DNA from: Hyposmocoma kahamanoa
Taxonomy: Eukaryota; Arthropoda; Insecta; Lepidoptera; Cosmopterigidae
Assembly: GCF_003589595.1 (NCBI RefSeq)
Contig: NW_020654422.1
Span: 13,077,346 to 13,141,345, forward strand
Direction: 5' to 3'
DNA length: 64,000 bases
The translations under genes and the position numbers were made by a program. The notes below the pieces were generated by a model. That model was not told the DNA's origin, did not search any database, and saw nothing but the letters and a program-made list of their open reading frames with translations. Of this stretch, positions 10,523 to 22,249 are shown piece after piece; the stretch's first letter is position 1, and every line of letters starts with the position of its first letter.

Positions 10523-12044
10523 TACTTCATACTTTTTTCCATAAATGATTAGTTTCACAGTGAAGCACAGCTCTTGCGCAACATAACAGAGACACTAGAA
10601 AAAGGTGTCAACCCTATCAACACCTGGAACGCGTTGTTTTATTGTCGCGTAGGCCGTTGTATGCCCTTTGCGTAAACCTAGTCCACAGGCTGCACGTGTA
10701 AAAATACTGGCAGTAAGCTTTAAAAAGTATAATCTTTACCTGCTTAGAACAGCGCGCGAACCTGCGAACCACCATGTTGCATCGGATTGCCAACGACCTA
10801 CGAACGCTCCCTTACGAAATCTAAATCGACAATCAGGTCGTCCGCTGTATTTATATAAAACATATAATTAATGCTTGTCGACAAGTCGTCTGATCTTAGT
10901 CTGACAAAAAAAATCAATTCAGTTTACTTCTGTAGAAGTCTTTATTCTAACGTATATTCAAAAATCAAAGGCTAATTGTTTTAAAAACAATTTAAAACAC
11001 AAGTGCATAATAATCTACATAATATGTCAAAAAAACAACATATCAAAACTAAGAACAATCTAACATTGTTTAAAATTTCGCGGTTTTATCAAAAACAAAC
11101 CCTTTTCAAAACCAATTAGACAAAAACGTTGCGAAACTAAAACAATTCCAAAACCCGCACAGATTTCAAATCCGCAAACACGGACACCGCAAAACCATTG
11201 CAACTAAAGCAAATTCGATATGGTCACGGAGGATACACAAAATGGAGTGCTAATAAACCATGAGAATTTAAATCACTTCTATAAATTTACATTACAAACT
11301 ATTAAGTATAAGTTGGTCGACTCTAAATGACCTACAAAAAGTATTAAAAAATCAGTAAGTACAAGTAATAGATCACAGGTACTCATTTAAGATTGGTGTT
11401 TATTAACAAAACGACCGGTCCTTTGAGGCGTTTGTTTGTTTTGCTAATTTATAATTTAGGAATATTCTAATAAATACATAGTTAAATGGTAAGTTATATT
11501 AAGTTTTATAAAAATATATTACGTTACGTTACATTCTTTTGTACTATTTTTTCAGAATAATCAATTGCCATTAAAAAGAATTCTGTTAGCGTTCCTTTCA
11601 GGACATCCTCCCTAAATCTGATAGAGCTGTGGAGCTCCTGCATACATTCCACGGATTTAGACGGTCGTGACCTCACATATGACTTCCAACTTTACGGTTT
11701 TCCACTAAGGAAAAACTGATGAATAATGATAGTTTGCTTTTGAGCTGTTCAGTATAGATGTGATAAAACATTTTTTTTTATTCTATTTGTATTCGTTACA
11801 TATGTGATTCTAGTATTGTATAGCTTTTATAGCACTGTTTGTCAAATTTCAATCTGTATTCGTGGTACTATTTGGGACTAATTATTTAGGATTTAATGAA
11901 CTATAATCGGTTTATTTTTTACAAGAGCGACAAATTAGGATGTAAATTATGTCATATCCTTATAATTGTAACGAACTATTTAATATTCAATCAACCGTCT
12001 GAACTTGAAGAAAATTTGGTAATGAACTACAAATATTTTTTTAT
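10523..12044. other. AT-rich non-coding stretch
   Basis: I recognise no gene or element. Between about 10950 and 11250 the plus strand is strikingly rich in A and C, a local strand skew without an obvious cause. A 67-codon frame at 10668-10871 lies in the most GC-rich part, but it has no recognisable motif and I do not call it. Confidence 0.5.
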
Positions 12045-12312
12045 TATTATATTATCTCACCTGATGGAAAGTGACGATGAGATCGACGATGGAGCATGCA
12101 TACGTAAATAATGCATATTCACTCTTGCCTCGCAAAAGTCTACGATATACTGTTCAGGGAAATCCACTCCATAGCCGTTCGCCATATAAATGTGGAACCG
12201 AAACGTTACGTGCAAATCTTTGGAATATAGATAGAGATGGAAACCTAGCCTACGCTGAGTCCCCCGATGATGGAAAGGGGAAGGTGGAATTAAACCGTGC
12301 AATTCTTTCCAA
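12045..12312 (-). pseudogene. CR1/Jockey-group LINE 3' fragment with readable C-terminus
   Basis: The minus strand translates as GLIPPSPFHHRGTQRRLGFH, later a garbled middle, then VDFCEARVNMHYLRMHAPSS and SSSLSIR with a stop. This is the same C-terminus as the LINE at 7015-8340, with a small internal deletion. It is a 5'-truncated, inactive insertion. Confidence 0.8.
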
Positions 12313-14068
12313 GATATTATTATTTAGGCTGGAAAGTAATATCAAATATAAATATTCTTTGCTTGGCACATTCATAAATCATAATATACAATTATTCTAT
12401 ACCAGCATATAATACAAGCATCTTCTATGCAAAACACGTCTGACAAATCAGAGCGGCGCCATATTAGATTGTCTGCCTTTCAATTGATGATGCGATGGGT
12501 TTCTTGGCACAAGTTTATACTGTAGGTCAGTAAACCAATTTATGTTTGACTACTTTGTAATGTAACCACGGTATAAAATATAAGTTTACAAATATCCCAT
12601 TGTAATATTATGTTTATTGAATATCACGATGAATTACTACCCTGATATAAAATTAATTTTCACGAAATTACTCCAGTACAACAATTATTCAATCAAAGAC
12701 CGAACACTAAGTAAAATTCCTTCGATCCTGCTGTATTCTAACCAGCGCCTTCAGCATACCGGACTTGACGCTCTCCCAAATAAGGTAAGGAATGAGCCAG
12801 CAGACCATATAATTTTTTCTGTGCCTGTTGCATATCTTTGTTTTTGGTTTTTGACTAAACATCCTACTCTTTATATTGCTCCAACACTGGTTTTAAATAA
12901 AGGAATCGTCTTCTTAAAGTGAGTAACACTTAAAGTGCAAATATCCTGGCCATATTTCAAGAATCAAAACAGAAGGTGGTCACGGACAGTCACTAATTGG
13001 TACCAGCTATGTAAGAAAAGAAGACGAGTCAGGATGACGATAATGATAAGAGGTAAAGCGGTGATATCACAGAAATGGCGGGAACTCTATTGCCAAGGCT
13101 GACACAAGACATAATTTGTTGGAAGAAGTTAGAGGAGGCTTTCATCGCTAAAGGCAGCCCTTCCACAAAACAGTACTATCTGTAAATTAAGACATATTGG
13201 TTAGTATAAACATATTAAGAAACAGAATTAGTAAATAATAAACTTTAAGTATTTTATTTACGTTATAAGTATAAATAAAGCTAAGCTATAAATAAATAAA
13301 TGTTGAAAATATAACCGTCACATTTGGTAGGTGAAATGAGCAAACCTAGTCAAGCTGAGGATACGCTAATGAAGAAACCATACAATTAAGATCTTACAGA
13401 TATCGAAAGCGCCTAGATTAAAAAAACATTCGAAAATGGGCTCTAAATATTGTAACGTACGTTACACTTTAAATGAAAAAAATAAAAAACGGGCAGCATG
13501 GCGTATTTAAGCGGTAGCGTTAATGGAAACGAGATAGAGCTGTATACGTCAGCGAAGATCATTTAAAATAGGTACACAAAAAAGTCTTCTTACCGCCCTG
13601 CTACGTTTACCCAATTTTTAGCTATAACAGCCACGGTAGCGAAAGGAATATTTGTAATTGGAAAAGATGTATACAGCTGAATGAATGTAATACGTAAAAA
13701 GAAACTCACACACGAGTGGTTAATAACGGTTTACATACGTACGTGTTGAATTACATTTTCTAGGCTTTTTATTTAAAATACTGATACGTATTTGATTGAA
13801 GATGAATATGTATGTGGTGGCTGTTCGCTCTGACTTTAAAACAAACTAGCCGTGTCGTTCGTTAAATATAGAATACCACCGTTTTCCTATTCAATATTTA
13901 GCTATTATTATAACACCTACTTTTAGATGATCCGGAAAATACAGATTGTACCTATAGGTCGTTTTTGAAACTTGTTATTTCGAACTTAAAAACTGTCATC
14001 AATTACCGAAAAAACAATGTGGCCGACCAGAATATTCCATTTACCAAGAAATGGATCATTTCTTGGTA
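12313..14068. other. AT-rich stretch with one possible LINE tail
   Basis: Most of it holds nothing that I recognise. Around 13110-13170 the plus strand reads kkLEEAFIAKGSPSTKQYYL and a stop, which resembles the C-terminal end of lepidopteran LINE proteins, but the match is short and from memory. Confidence 0.4.
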
Positions 14069-14069
14069 A

Positions 14070-14310
14070 AATCTGCGTTCTGCTTTTGAAGGGTAAGCTA
14101 CAAAAGGGTGCTGGTGAAGTTACAGGCACATGGGACTTGTCAACTTATGTCTGTAGGTTGCGAGCGCAGTGGGAGTTATTATTTAGTGGGAGTTACTCAG
14201 ATATTTGCGGTTTAAAGTTCTGAGTGGCACTGCAACTGCTATGGATAGGCGTGTCGCTTACCAAGAGGCGCATAACTTGTGCATCCCGTCCCATGGTATC
14301 ATAATAAAAA
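14070..14310 (+). mobile_element. Family A repeat, 5' truncated
   Basis: It is recognised from ctgcgttctgcttttgaagg through gcacatgggacttgtcaac to tggtatcataataaaaa. A short internal duplication of gggagttatt/gggagttact lies near 14170-14200. Confidence 0.75.
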
Positions 14311-14737
14311 TCTGGTATTATCAAAGTGCTTAGTAAGTAAGTAAGTACTTAGGACTATTTTTTTAAAGCGAAGCAGTTCAACTTAAATATCTTACCACTT
14401 TCTTGAAGCTAATTGCTCGATGTTTCTAGACGTTTCATTTTGTTTACTTTACGTCTATTCGTTTTAATTTTTAGCGCTTGTTTTTGTGAATTGTAGCTTG
14501 TTAATCTGTTTAATCGTTAAACTGAGTTTCAGAATGAACGGCTATTAAAGTCGTAATTAAGGAATGAGTTTATAGAATGAATAAAGTGGTTTTCTTTTGC
14601 ATTTTCGTATATTTGTATTGGTCAATTTATTTAAATTATATAGCACTTGTATAACAATCCTTGAAAAAAAACTTACAAGTTCCTAACATTCTTAAAAAAG
14701 AATTTGGCCAAAGAGGTACCGACACCTTACCTATTTC
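14311..14737. other. AT-rich non-coding stretch
   Basis: Only short AT-rich frames and no recognisable element are present. A small tetranucleotide run (agtaagtaagtaagt) lies near 14330-14347. Confidence 0.6.
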
Positions 14738-14950
14738 TTTAATGCTCACATTACTGCGTTGCGGTTTTGCAGGGTGCCGGTAAAATTACAGGCACATGGG
14801 ATTTTTCAACTTATGTTTAAGGTGACGGGTGCAATGCTAGTGCCCTTCAGATTTTGCGATTTGAAGCTCTTATCGGCACTGCAACTGTTATGGTCAGGCG
14901 TGACGCTTACCGCCAGGTGCACTTCTTGTTCGTTCCGTTACATCGGAAAT
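14738..14950 (+). mobile_element. Family A repeat, partial
   Basis: It covers the centre of the family from gctcacattactgcgttgcg to ggtcaggcgtgacgcttacc and the terminal ttcgttccgttac. Both ends are ragged. Confidence 0.7.
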
Positions 14951-15060
14951 AAACTTCGAGAATTTATAAGAAGCACGGGCAACATCAAAACAAACACATA
15001 GTTCCTCACATTTCAATCTTTCGAAATCACTAAAGAAGAGTTTAACTCCAAAAACAATAC

Positions 15061-15263
15061 TCTTTTTTTTAATATCAAGTGACGGGGCGAACAGGTCGTG
15101 CGCCTGTTGGTAAATTATACGCCTGTCCATAACAGTTGCAGTGTCACTCAGACCTTTAAATCGCAAAGATCTGAGAGGTATTGCCACTGCCCATCACCTT
15201 GCGACATAAGTTGACAAGTCCCATGTGCTTGTAATTTCACCGGCACCCTTACCCTTCAAAACT
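15061..15263 (-). mobile_element. Family A repeat, antisense, 5' truncated
   Basis: It begins with a T-run (complement of the A-tail), then aatatcaagtgacggggcg, and continues to cccttacccttcaaaac. The T-run next to the family 3' end supports a poly-A-tailed retrotransposed copy. Confidence 0.75.
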
Positions 15264-16849
15264 ACAATCATATAGATAGTAATATAATTATTATACCAAC
15301 CTTTAATACAAAAACTTTTGTATTTTTAAATATTAGTGTTATTATTAAACACGCCATGGAACTATTATAACAGAAATCATTCAATTACACTTCTAAAACG
15401 AATGAATCATGCGAGTGTCGAATGTGGAATATGTTCTTACCGTAATTGAGACACAGAGTGTACAGAAAAATGTATAAATAGGTTTATGCGGTATAGTTTT
15501 ATGAATGTCCAATATTATTACTATTATAAGTTATGTATGTTATACTTAAACGAAAAAAAAAACATTATCACGTCAAGGCGGGTTGTCACGGACTGTGATT
15601 TTACAGATTTGATCGCATGACAGACAACCCCAAACACTCAACGGCCCCACCTTTCACATTTATTAATTAACTAATTACAAAATGACAATACATCGCCACG
15701 CAGCGGTTCCACCCATTTTCCGCTATGCACCACTACGGACTCGTCTGCGTTAACACGAAGAAGGAGGAGGAAGCTGCTCCCTTGATGCCCGTGCACGTGA
15801 TCGATCGGTGATCCCGGACTGTGGGAAGCCTTAATAAAAGAAGCTAGTAATAAAATTGTAAATTTATATGATTATGTCAATATTCTTTATTTTACATTCA
15901 AGGTGCCGTATGTATAGTTCGAGAGTACTTTAACACGTATGAATAGTTGAAGCTTAAACTTTGTAGCGCTATAATCCGAGCTATCTGGTGATTTACGCGT
16001 CACGCGAGCTTTCAAAAGGTTTAGTCAAATTACTTTATAGCTAAAGGGTAAAGTTTCATTGGTAATTACTGTATTTTCCCAATCACAATAATGACAATGG
16101 TTACATAAAAAAGTAAAATTTGTTTATAGTAGTCTAGTCTGTGTTAATTGTGATTTTAGGTATAATAAATGCCATAACTAACTGACTATACTTCCCGCTT
16201 TAAGCGGGACAGTCCCGCTTTTAAGCTTCGTGTCCCGCTATCCCCAACATACTTAACAATGTCCCTCTTTGACAAAACAGGTGACAAGTTGTTTTAAATG
16301 GCGCAAAAGCGTAAAGCCAACGCACTAGATTACACAAGATTAGTTCTCTTTTCTTAATTTTTGGTCATTAAACGATTTTAGTTCTTTTCCTAATCCTCCA
16401 TCCTAATCCTTAAACATTTTATAACTATTATAAACATGTCTTGTATTTTTGAAACAACAATAAATTTACCGTAGTCTCGCCTCTGAGGAAAAAAATAATG
16501 GTCACGTTAGCCATAACGGAATTAAAATCTTTCTACAACAAAGTTTTAATAAAAATGTCAATTTGCGAAAATGACTTTGTTAAGATTCACAGACAGCATA
16601 TTAATATAAAGAAAGTGACCACAAACGCTGTCAAAAATAGTATAAACGATTTACCTTATGGTTAAGTAAAATAGTTAGGGGTTGACTTTGTTACTGTTTA
16701 GACTTTTTTGAACATGTAGTTTTCGTTAATGTGAGAGTGCTGTTTAAATTATGTGACTAATAATTTAAATATAAATCCTCACTATAGCTTTTTTCCTTTT
16801 TTTTTGTGTACTATGCTTAAATGTTATGCGGATTCATAATTGGTTATGA
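15264..16849. other. Mostly AT-rich non-coding; higher-GC patch at 15585-15850
   Basis: The patch at 15585-15850 has more balanced composition and opens with a stem, GGGTTGTC at about 15590 and GACAACCC at about 15625. I cannot assign it. The rest has no gene that I can support. Confidence 0.5.
16196..16250. repeat. CCCGCTTTAAGCGGG palindrome followed by two related units
   Basis: A 15-base palindrome is followed by cccgcttttaagc and then cccgct, so the same word occurs three times within about 50 bases, once inverted. It may be the end of an unidentified DNA element. Confidence 0.5.
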
Positions 16850-17040
16850 TGATGACAGCACAGTTGTAGATAGGTGCTTAACCAATGGAAGGGGTGAGTG
16901 TAGAAAAAATCCAGTCTTGTTGAGAGTCCATGGTTAGTCGTTTGAATTACACATAGAGCAGTCTCCGATTGGGGCGATGCCAATCTTGTCAAATTTAATG
17001 CTACCAAAACGCAGGCCTGTCTACTCTCCACAAAACGGAG
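16850..17040 (+). mobile_element. Internal fragment of the CR1/Jockey-group LINE
   Basis: It matches 7510-7710 of the same window: gatgacagcacagttgtaga, then gatgccaatcttgtcaaatt and ctctccacaaaacggagt. Translated, this covers the stretch after the catalytic aspartates (VVDRC) and NLVKFNATKTQACLLSTK. It has neither a 3' end nor an A-tail. Confidence 0.75.
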
Positions 17041-17067
17041 TGGTGGTGGTGGTGGTGGTGGTAGTAA
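17038..17067. repeat. (TGG)n microsatellite
   Basis: About eight TGG/GGT units follow the LINE fragment directly. Confidence 0.8.
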
Positions 17068-17942
17068 GTAACCGTAAATTATAGTTAATAAGTAATTAAG
17101 TATAAGAAGAAATGTTATTTTGTATTTTATGAGACTAATATTGATTTATTTATGAGACTAATTATGGTTCAGAAGGTTTATTTTGTTATAATTTCTCCTA
17201 ATTATAACAATTTGTGCATAATTATTTAAGAAATCTGTTTCTATTTTTAATAAATATTTGATCTTTCATGTTTGATTTAATTTTTAGATAAAATAAGTGT
17301 CGTATTATAAAGTAAAAAAAATAAAAAATTTAAATAAATAATTACAGAATATAAGAACAAATCAGCTTAAATTGCAATAACCCAATATTTTTCAACAATA
17401 CCTGCTTAACTCAAAATAAAACATTTTTTTTGTACGCTATATTCCCTACAAAACAGTCCTTACTCAAAAAATTAAAATTACTTTTTCCCTGTTATTTTTA
17501 AATAAATTTGGTAAGTAGAAAATTGTTTTGGTGACAGTAACAACCTTATACCATACAATAAATTTTAATAATCTATCACTGGCAGTGAGTAACAGGTTTT
17601 TCGAAGATTCTAAAAAAATATTTTTTTTGTGTTAATACACTATTGTAATAACAGTGCGATATATTCCAATGTAGTTATTCAATGACATTTTAACTAATAC
17701 ATAGGAGGTCAGTATTCATATTTTTTGGTTAATATTTGAGGTTAATTTTTTTTTTGATAATACGCTTGTTCTCTTTAGTGTAATGAGTTATTTATTTACT
17801 GATTTTTCATGATATTTACTATTTTTACGTTTGTTTCCCCATATTTCCCGGAAACCGGTTCGGCATTCATCCACCGCTTTTATTGTAAGTTATATTTATT
17901 TTTAGTTTTGATCGAATTACTTCAAATTAAAATTTAAAAAAA
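17068..17942. other. AT-rich non-coding stretch
   Basis: Long A and T runs and no supported feature were found. Confidence 0.6.
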
Positions 17943-17982
17943 TGCCTATTTGGTCGAACGGTTACCATGCTGGTCTGTTCGT
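17943..17982 (+). mobile_element. Head of tRNA-derived SINE family 1, 40-base scrap
   Basis: It reads tgcctatttggtcgaacggt then taccatgctggtctg, matching the 5' head of family 1 (box A region) and then stopping. A nearly complete copy lies 260 bases downstream in the same orientation. Confidence 0.6.
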
Positions 17983-18246
17983 GCACGAATGTAACGATAT
18001 TTATTTTTTCAGAAAGTCTAACAATAACCTAAGTAGGGTTTTCTCATTTCTTGTTATTATTATTGCATTTCATTATTATCATTATTATTAGTCTTTTCAT
18101 CAATAATTTTATCTTCAATTAATGTTTGTTTGCGATTTGTGTGTGTGATCGACGTAGAGCTGCCATTGCCGGGTCGGGCTGAAAATCTGGGTTGAAATCA
18201 TTACGAACTGATTTTAATATATTTCTGAGATCGTGTCCGTCACACA

Positions 18247-18451
18247 CGTGCCTACGTGGCCGAACGGTTACCAAGCCGGACTGCCACGCAGAGGTCCCGG
18301 GTTTGATTCCCGGGCCGGAATAAATATTTGTATGGTCTATATTTATTTCTCTAATGAGTTTGGGTGTAATTTGTGGTTGTCTATATGTGGCACCAGCGAT
18401 ACAGGGTTTCAGCAGCAGGGTTATGAGTGTGTGCGTTATTATTATTACTGA
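18247..18451 (+). mobile_element. tRNA-derived SINE, family 1, full-length
   Basis: The head carries box A (TGGCCGAACGG) and box B (GGTTTGATTCC), separated by about 40 bases. The body (ggtctatatttatttctct, gagtttgggtgtaatttgtgg, atgtggcaccagcgatacag) is shared with copies at 29860, 33837, 47791 and 59060. It ends in gtgcgttattattattac, a TTA-repeat tail. Such a tail differs from the A-run tail of family A. Confidence 0.82.
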
Positions 18452-18934
18452 TTCATTTTATACCTTTTAGTGATGGAAATTACCTCCATACCTTTTATTT
18501 CTCATCACTAAAAAGGAGTCGTTCCAAAGATATATGAACAGAGAAAATGCAACCGAATGTGGGTCTGTGGTATATGCATTACGACACTGATTTAGAGATG
18601 GTCTTTATTACGGCAATGTAACTCGTAATAGATGTAGAAAGGACTATTAAATTTTGCAGAGAAATAGGTTTGCGGAACTGGGAAATGTAAAGAATTTAAA
18701 TGTCGGTGGATGTAGGAATAAAATAGAGTTGAACTTTATTGTCATAGTAGTCTGAATATTCAAAATCAGCTAATGTACGGTAAAACTTATTTTGCTATAT
18801 AAATAAACTTTATACAATCGTAGCGTAGCGTAACAGACAAGAGCATATCGATAATTCAGGAAATATAAACCGTAAAAACAACACTACAAATTGCACAAGA
18901 CGTATAAAGAACAATAAATTTACAAACATGGTTA
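18452..18934. other. AT-rich non-coding stretch
   Basis: No gene or named repeat was recognised. Confidence 0.6.
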
Positions 18935-19085
18935 ATCTTTGATGATAAGTGACTTGAAAAAACAAAGGTTTTCATTTCGAATATATTTTTTTGTGTGTCT
19001 GTTACGCAATTACTCCGTAATTAATAATATGAACCGATTTCTATATTTTTTTATGTTGGAAAGACTTGGCACTAACTTACTATTT
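18935..19085 (+). repeat. Family C repeat, strongly degraded
   Basis: The order of words (cttgaaaaaacaaaggtt, tctgttacgcaattactccg, gaaccgatttctat, atgttggaaag) matches better copies at 37372 and 52030, with many substitutions. Confidence 0.5.
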
Positions 19086-19859
19086 GGCATCTTAAAAACA
19101 AGCAGGGAGTACAGAAACATGTTTGTAAAATTAAGAATACTTCCTGTGTAAAAAATCATTACCTGGACTGTTTCAATATTTGTACTTTGAAATACCCTGA
19201 AAATAACCATAAAAAGACCATAACATGGAAGAATAGCTATTTAAAAAAACGTTTTCGAAAATTTTGTGTATAAAAATATTTAACCTTGGTTGTACTTAAT
19301 GCCGTTGTTATTATAAAATATGTGAAAAGAAAACTAAAACATTAGGTTCATAGAGCGTACAGTCCAGAGGGTGTCAAGTTTAATACTTACAATTTGAATT
19401 CAACCTTATGCCTCATACGATAAGAAGTCTAAACCTGTACAAGGTATAGAAACAACGATACAGTATCAGGTAGCTTGGAGACAGTAGGCGTAATAGTCTT
19501 TCCTTGGTGAAATTGACTACCCCCTCACCCCACAACGTTCTCTATTTCGAAGAATCACAAAAGAAAATCAAACAAAAAAAACAAGTTAAATAGCATACGC
19601 TAACCTCGATCCGACGAGAGTCCCTTAGTCTATTAAGGTCAAGATATTATCCTTGTAAATCACAGAACCGTCCAAAACTAATAACATTAAACTCTGCTGG
19701 ATCATAAAAAGGGATGGTCGCATTGTGATATTACTGCCACAGTTGCTATGATCTGTTACACTACGTAGTCATTGTATATAGTTTGGTTGTATAGTTGTAT
19801 GGTATACAATACAATATTTTGGTCATTAGCAATATATAGTACATTGTCCTATTATGTAC
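19086..19859. other. AT-rich non-coding stretch
   Basis: I see no feature that I can support here. Confidence 0.6.
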
Positions 19860-19894
19860 ATTAAGACCATGTCTCATTTATACGTTGCGTTGCT

Positions 19895-20110
19895 GGGCAC
19901 GGGTCTCCTCTAAGACGATGGTTTGGATGTATATTTGGAGACTTCACTTGTTTTTCGAGGGTTGTGAGCCTTCTCCGACGCGCAGGTATCGTCACGATGT
20001 TTTTCTTCATCGAAAATAATAAATTCTGAAAACTCAGGAAAGCAAGCCTGGATTCGAACCCACGGCTTCTGTTTGAGAGGTGGTCAAAGCATTACCCAAC
20101 GTTCACACGA
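19895..20110 (-). mobile_element. Lepidopteran tRNA-head SINE with RTE-type tail (family 3)
   Basis: On the plus strand it reads tgctgggcacgggtctcctct, aggtatcgtcacgatgttt, then gcctggattcgaacccacgg. The last is the complement of a box B (GGTTCGAATCC). The gctgggcac..cctcct end is the complement of the typical 3' terminus of moth RTE LINEs, so the SINE probably borrows that LINE's machinery. It matches 24416-24690. Confidence 0.65.
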
Positions 20111-20169
20111 CATAGTACTGCACGTTTTTTTGCAGTGTAAATCTTACCGAATAAACAGTGGAACATTTA

Positions 20170-21110
20170 TTACATATAGAACCATGTTTGTCCTGCAAAA
20201 GAACGCACGCAGCTCTATACGTTTATTGAATATATATTACAATATAGATAAAGTACAATATACCATTCTACTAAGTAAACTGTATAGCTTAAGTATTAGG
20301 AGTGTAGCATATAAGTGGTTGAAATCTTATTTGCAGAAACGAGTTCAGTACGTTCACATAGAATTTTTTGACTACGACACATACACAATACGCACCGTTA
20401 GATCTTTTTGCCGAAGGATTTTTCACTTTTGACATCACGTAGTACCCGCGACAACGTGTATGTAATAATTAAAAAAAAAAATTCACAGAGGTTGTAAACT
20501 GGATGTGTGATCACAACTTAGAGATAAATTTAAATACAGCGAAGATCATACAATTTCACCCGCCACAAAAATCTCCACTACACTTACTGTGTACTTATAA
20601 TAACACGGTACATAGCTTCACTATGATTGGCTTAAATATAGACACGCATGTGAACTGGAACTGTCACATACAAAAAATTAAAAAGACTTTATCTAGCTTT
20701 ACGTACGCACTGAGGGAGATAAAGAAAACGACTGACCTGACAACTGCAATGGCCGCTCATTATGCATACACTCATTCCAACTTAAGTTACGGAAATATCC
20801 TTTAGGGAAATAGCGTGAATGCACGAGAAGTATTTATAATTAAAAAAAAGTGCATCCGTATTCTCGCTAATATAAAGAGTACTGAGAGCTACAGACCGTA
20901 TTTCAAACAATTTAAAATCTTACCTTTAGTTTCCATTTATATTAGTAAATTTATAAAACAGCACCCTGACTTCTACACCAATCTTGACGACCTGCTCCAA
21001 GGACATACGTTTAGACCACGCAATACATTGCTTCTGCCACAATCTCAGCTACAATTACACAGCTTAGATTAACACTCAATGTCGGTAAAGATATTCAACG
21101 GAATTTAACA
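20170..21110 (+). pseudogene. Jockey-type LINE reverse transcriptase remnant
   Basis: The first part (about 20225-20400) reads YYNIDKVQYTILLSKLYSL, SIRSVAYKWLKSYLQKRVQY, the region after the first catalytic aspartate block of a LINE polymerase. The catalytic FDxxx and YADD segments themselves are lost. A second frame (20503-20802) gives MCDHNLEINLNTAKIIQF, GLNIDTHVNWNCHIQKIKKT and AHYAYTHSNLSYGNIL, the thumb region, where LxLNxxKTxxxxF and GxxxDxxLxWxxHI are typical. A third stretch (20815-21072) gives KKCIRILANIKSTESYRPYF and LYISKF-like residues. Stops and shifts separate the blocks, so it is inactive. The family is known for such order; the exact clade is uncertain. Confidence 0.75.
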
Positions 21111-21490
21111 ACGAGAAAAAGTACTCACTCTTTCTTAATAAATTGAAATTATACCTAATTAATAAATATTACAAAAATTTAAGTGAATACTGAAAAAATA
21201 AAATATTGTAATAAATTTTAATAATTGAATTAATACAAAATAAATAAATCTAGAATTATGTTGTATATATATTCATATTATTGTAATTTAAGTTAATCGG
21301 AATTTTCTCAGGGACATTCATTTGTTATACATATATTGACACTGAACAATTGAAGTGATAGTTTATTCACCACAGCCTCGGCCTGTCTCTGCTCTTGTTG
21401 TTATCCCTAAGACAGGGCTAATATGTGTAACATTATTTTAATTTTAAGACCTTATGTACCATATGAAGACAATAAATATATTGAGTATTG
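21111..21490 (+). mobile_element. Probable 3' UTR of the Jockey-type LINE
   Basis: After the last coding block come AT-rich sequence and the words ctcttgttgttatccctaag and acagggctaatatg, then caataaatatattgag with an AATAAA signal at the end. The position and polyadenylation signal suggest the LINE 3' end, but the assignment is by position. Confidence 0.45.
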
Positions 21491-21589
21491 AATATGCAAC
21501 GGACTTATCAAGTCAAAACGTATGAACTTTAACGTATTCGGTGTGCAGTGACGCATAGTATTAATGCATCTTTTTCACAAGGTGCGAAG

Positions 21590-22249
21590 TAAAGATGCGC
21601 CGAGTACTCGTTTGCTACTCGGTTTACTCGGCCGTTTTTTTACTACTCGTACTCGGCCGAATAACTCGGTTCATGAGAAGAGTACTCGTTTAAAATAAAG
21701 TATTACAGCTATATACATAATAAAGTAAAACCAACAATATATTTAAAATAATCAAAAGAGATTTATTACTAGAGATTCTAGACAACTGTAACATTTGTAG
21801 CAATGTAGTTATTTAAAAAGAAAGTTTACATTATTAATATTTAAAACTTAGCAAAGACAAGTTATGATGTAGGGATATAAGGCTTTCTGCGCGTGCAGGT
21901 AATAGTCTGTTCCTTTTTTCTTCATATATATTACCCGCTTCGGAAAATAACCGCTCGCTATACACAGTGCTTGCAGGTGCACATAAAAACAATCGTGCTA
22001 ACTGTGCCAGTTTTGGATATCTTGTTTTATACCTTGCCCACCATAGGAAAGGACTCTGCTCTCGCGACAATAAACTTTCATTGACATATCGGTCGAATTC
22101 TAGACTAAGCGCAATGGGACTTTTAGGATCATCGCGTTCCGGTTGTAATGCGCGGAGTAACTCGGCCAAGTACTCGGCTCGGCAAATGTTAAACCGAGTA
22201 ATATTCGGTACCCGGTTACTCGGTAAAACTTGTACTCGGCGCATCTATG
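21590..22249 (-). mobile_element. Short hAT element with TIRs and 8-bp target duplication
   Basis: The flanks carry a perfect direct repeat GTGCGAAG (21582-21589 and 22250-22257), the 8-bp duplication typical of hAT elements. The inner ends are inverted repeats: TAAAGATGCGCCGAGTA on the left and, as complement, CATAGATGCGCCGAGTA on the right. hAT TIRs usually begin with CA, so the left end has probably mutated. Within about 100 bases of each end the word ACTCGG (or its complement CCGAGT) recurs many times, as expected of subterminal transposase-binding sites. Only the C-terminal part of a transposase remains inside, so at 660 bases it is non-autonomous. Confidence 0.85.
21834..22244 (-). pseudogene. 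hAT transposase C-terminal (dimerisation) domain fragment
   Basis: The 136-residue frame ends with WWARYKTRYPKLAQLARLFL, CAPASTVYSERLFSEAGNIY and EEKRNRLLPARAESLISLHH. This is the hAT C-terminal dimerisation region: W...YP.L..LAR..L..PA..........S.RLFS.AG.I...R.RL.......L..L..N. A complete hAT transposase is several hundred residues, so the BED finger and nearly all of the catalytic RNase H-like domain are missing. The ATG at 22242-22244 lies inside the terminal inverted repeat and the first ~35 residues translate the subterminal repeats, so the true start belonged to a longer ancestor. It may still be a domain-only protein, but nothing in the sequence proves expression. Confidence 0.8.

Noticed and set aside
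18247..18325. A tRNA gene
   Set aside because: The same head is attached to the same body in five places in the window, so it is a SINE.
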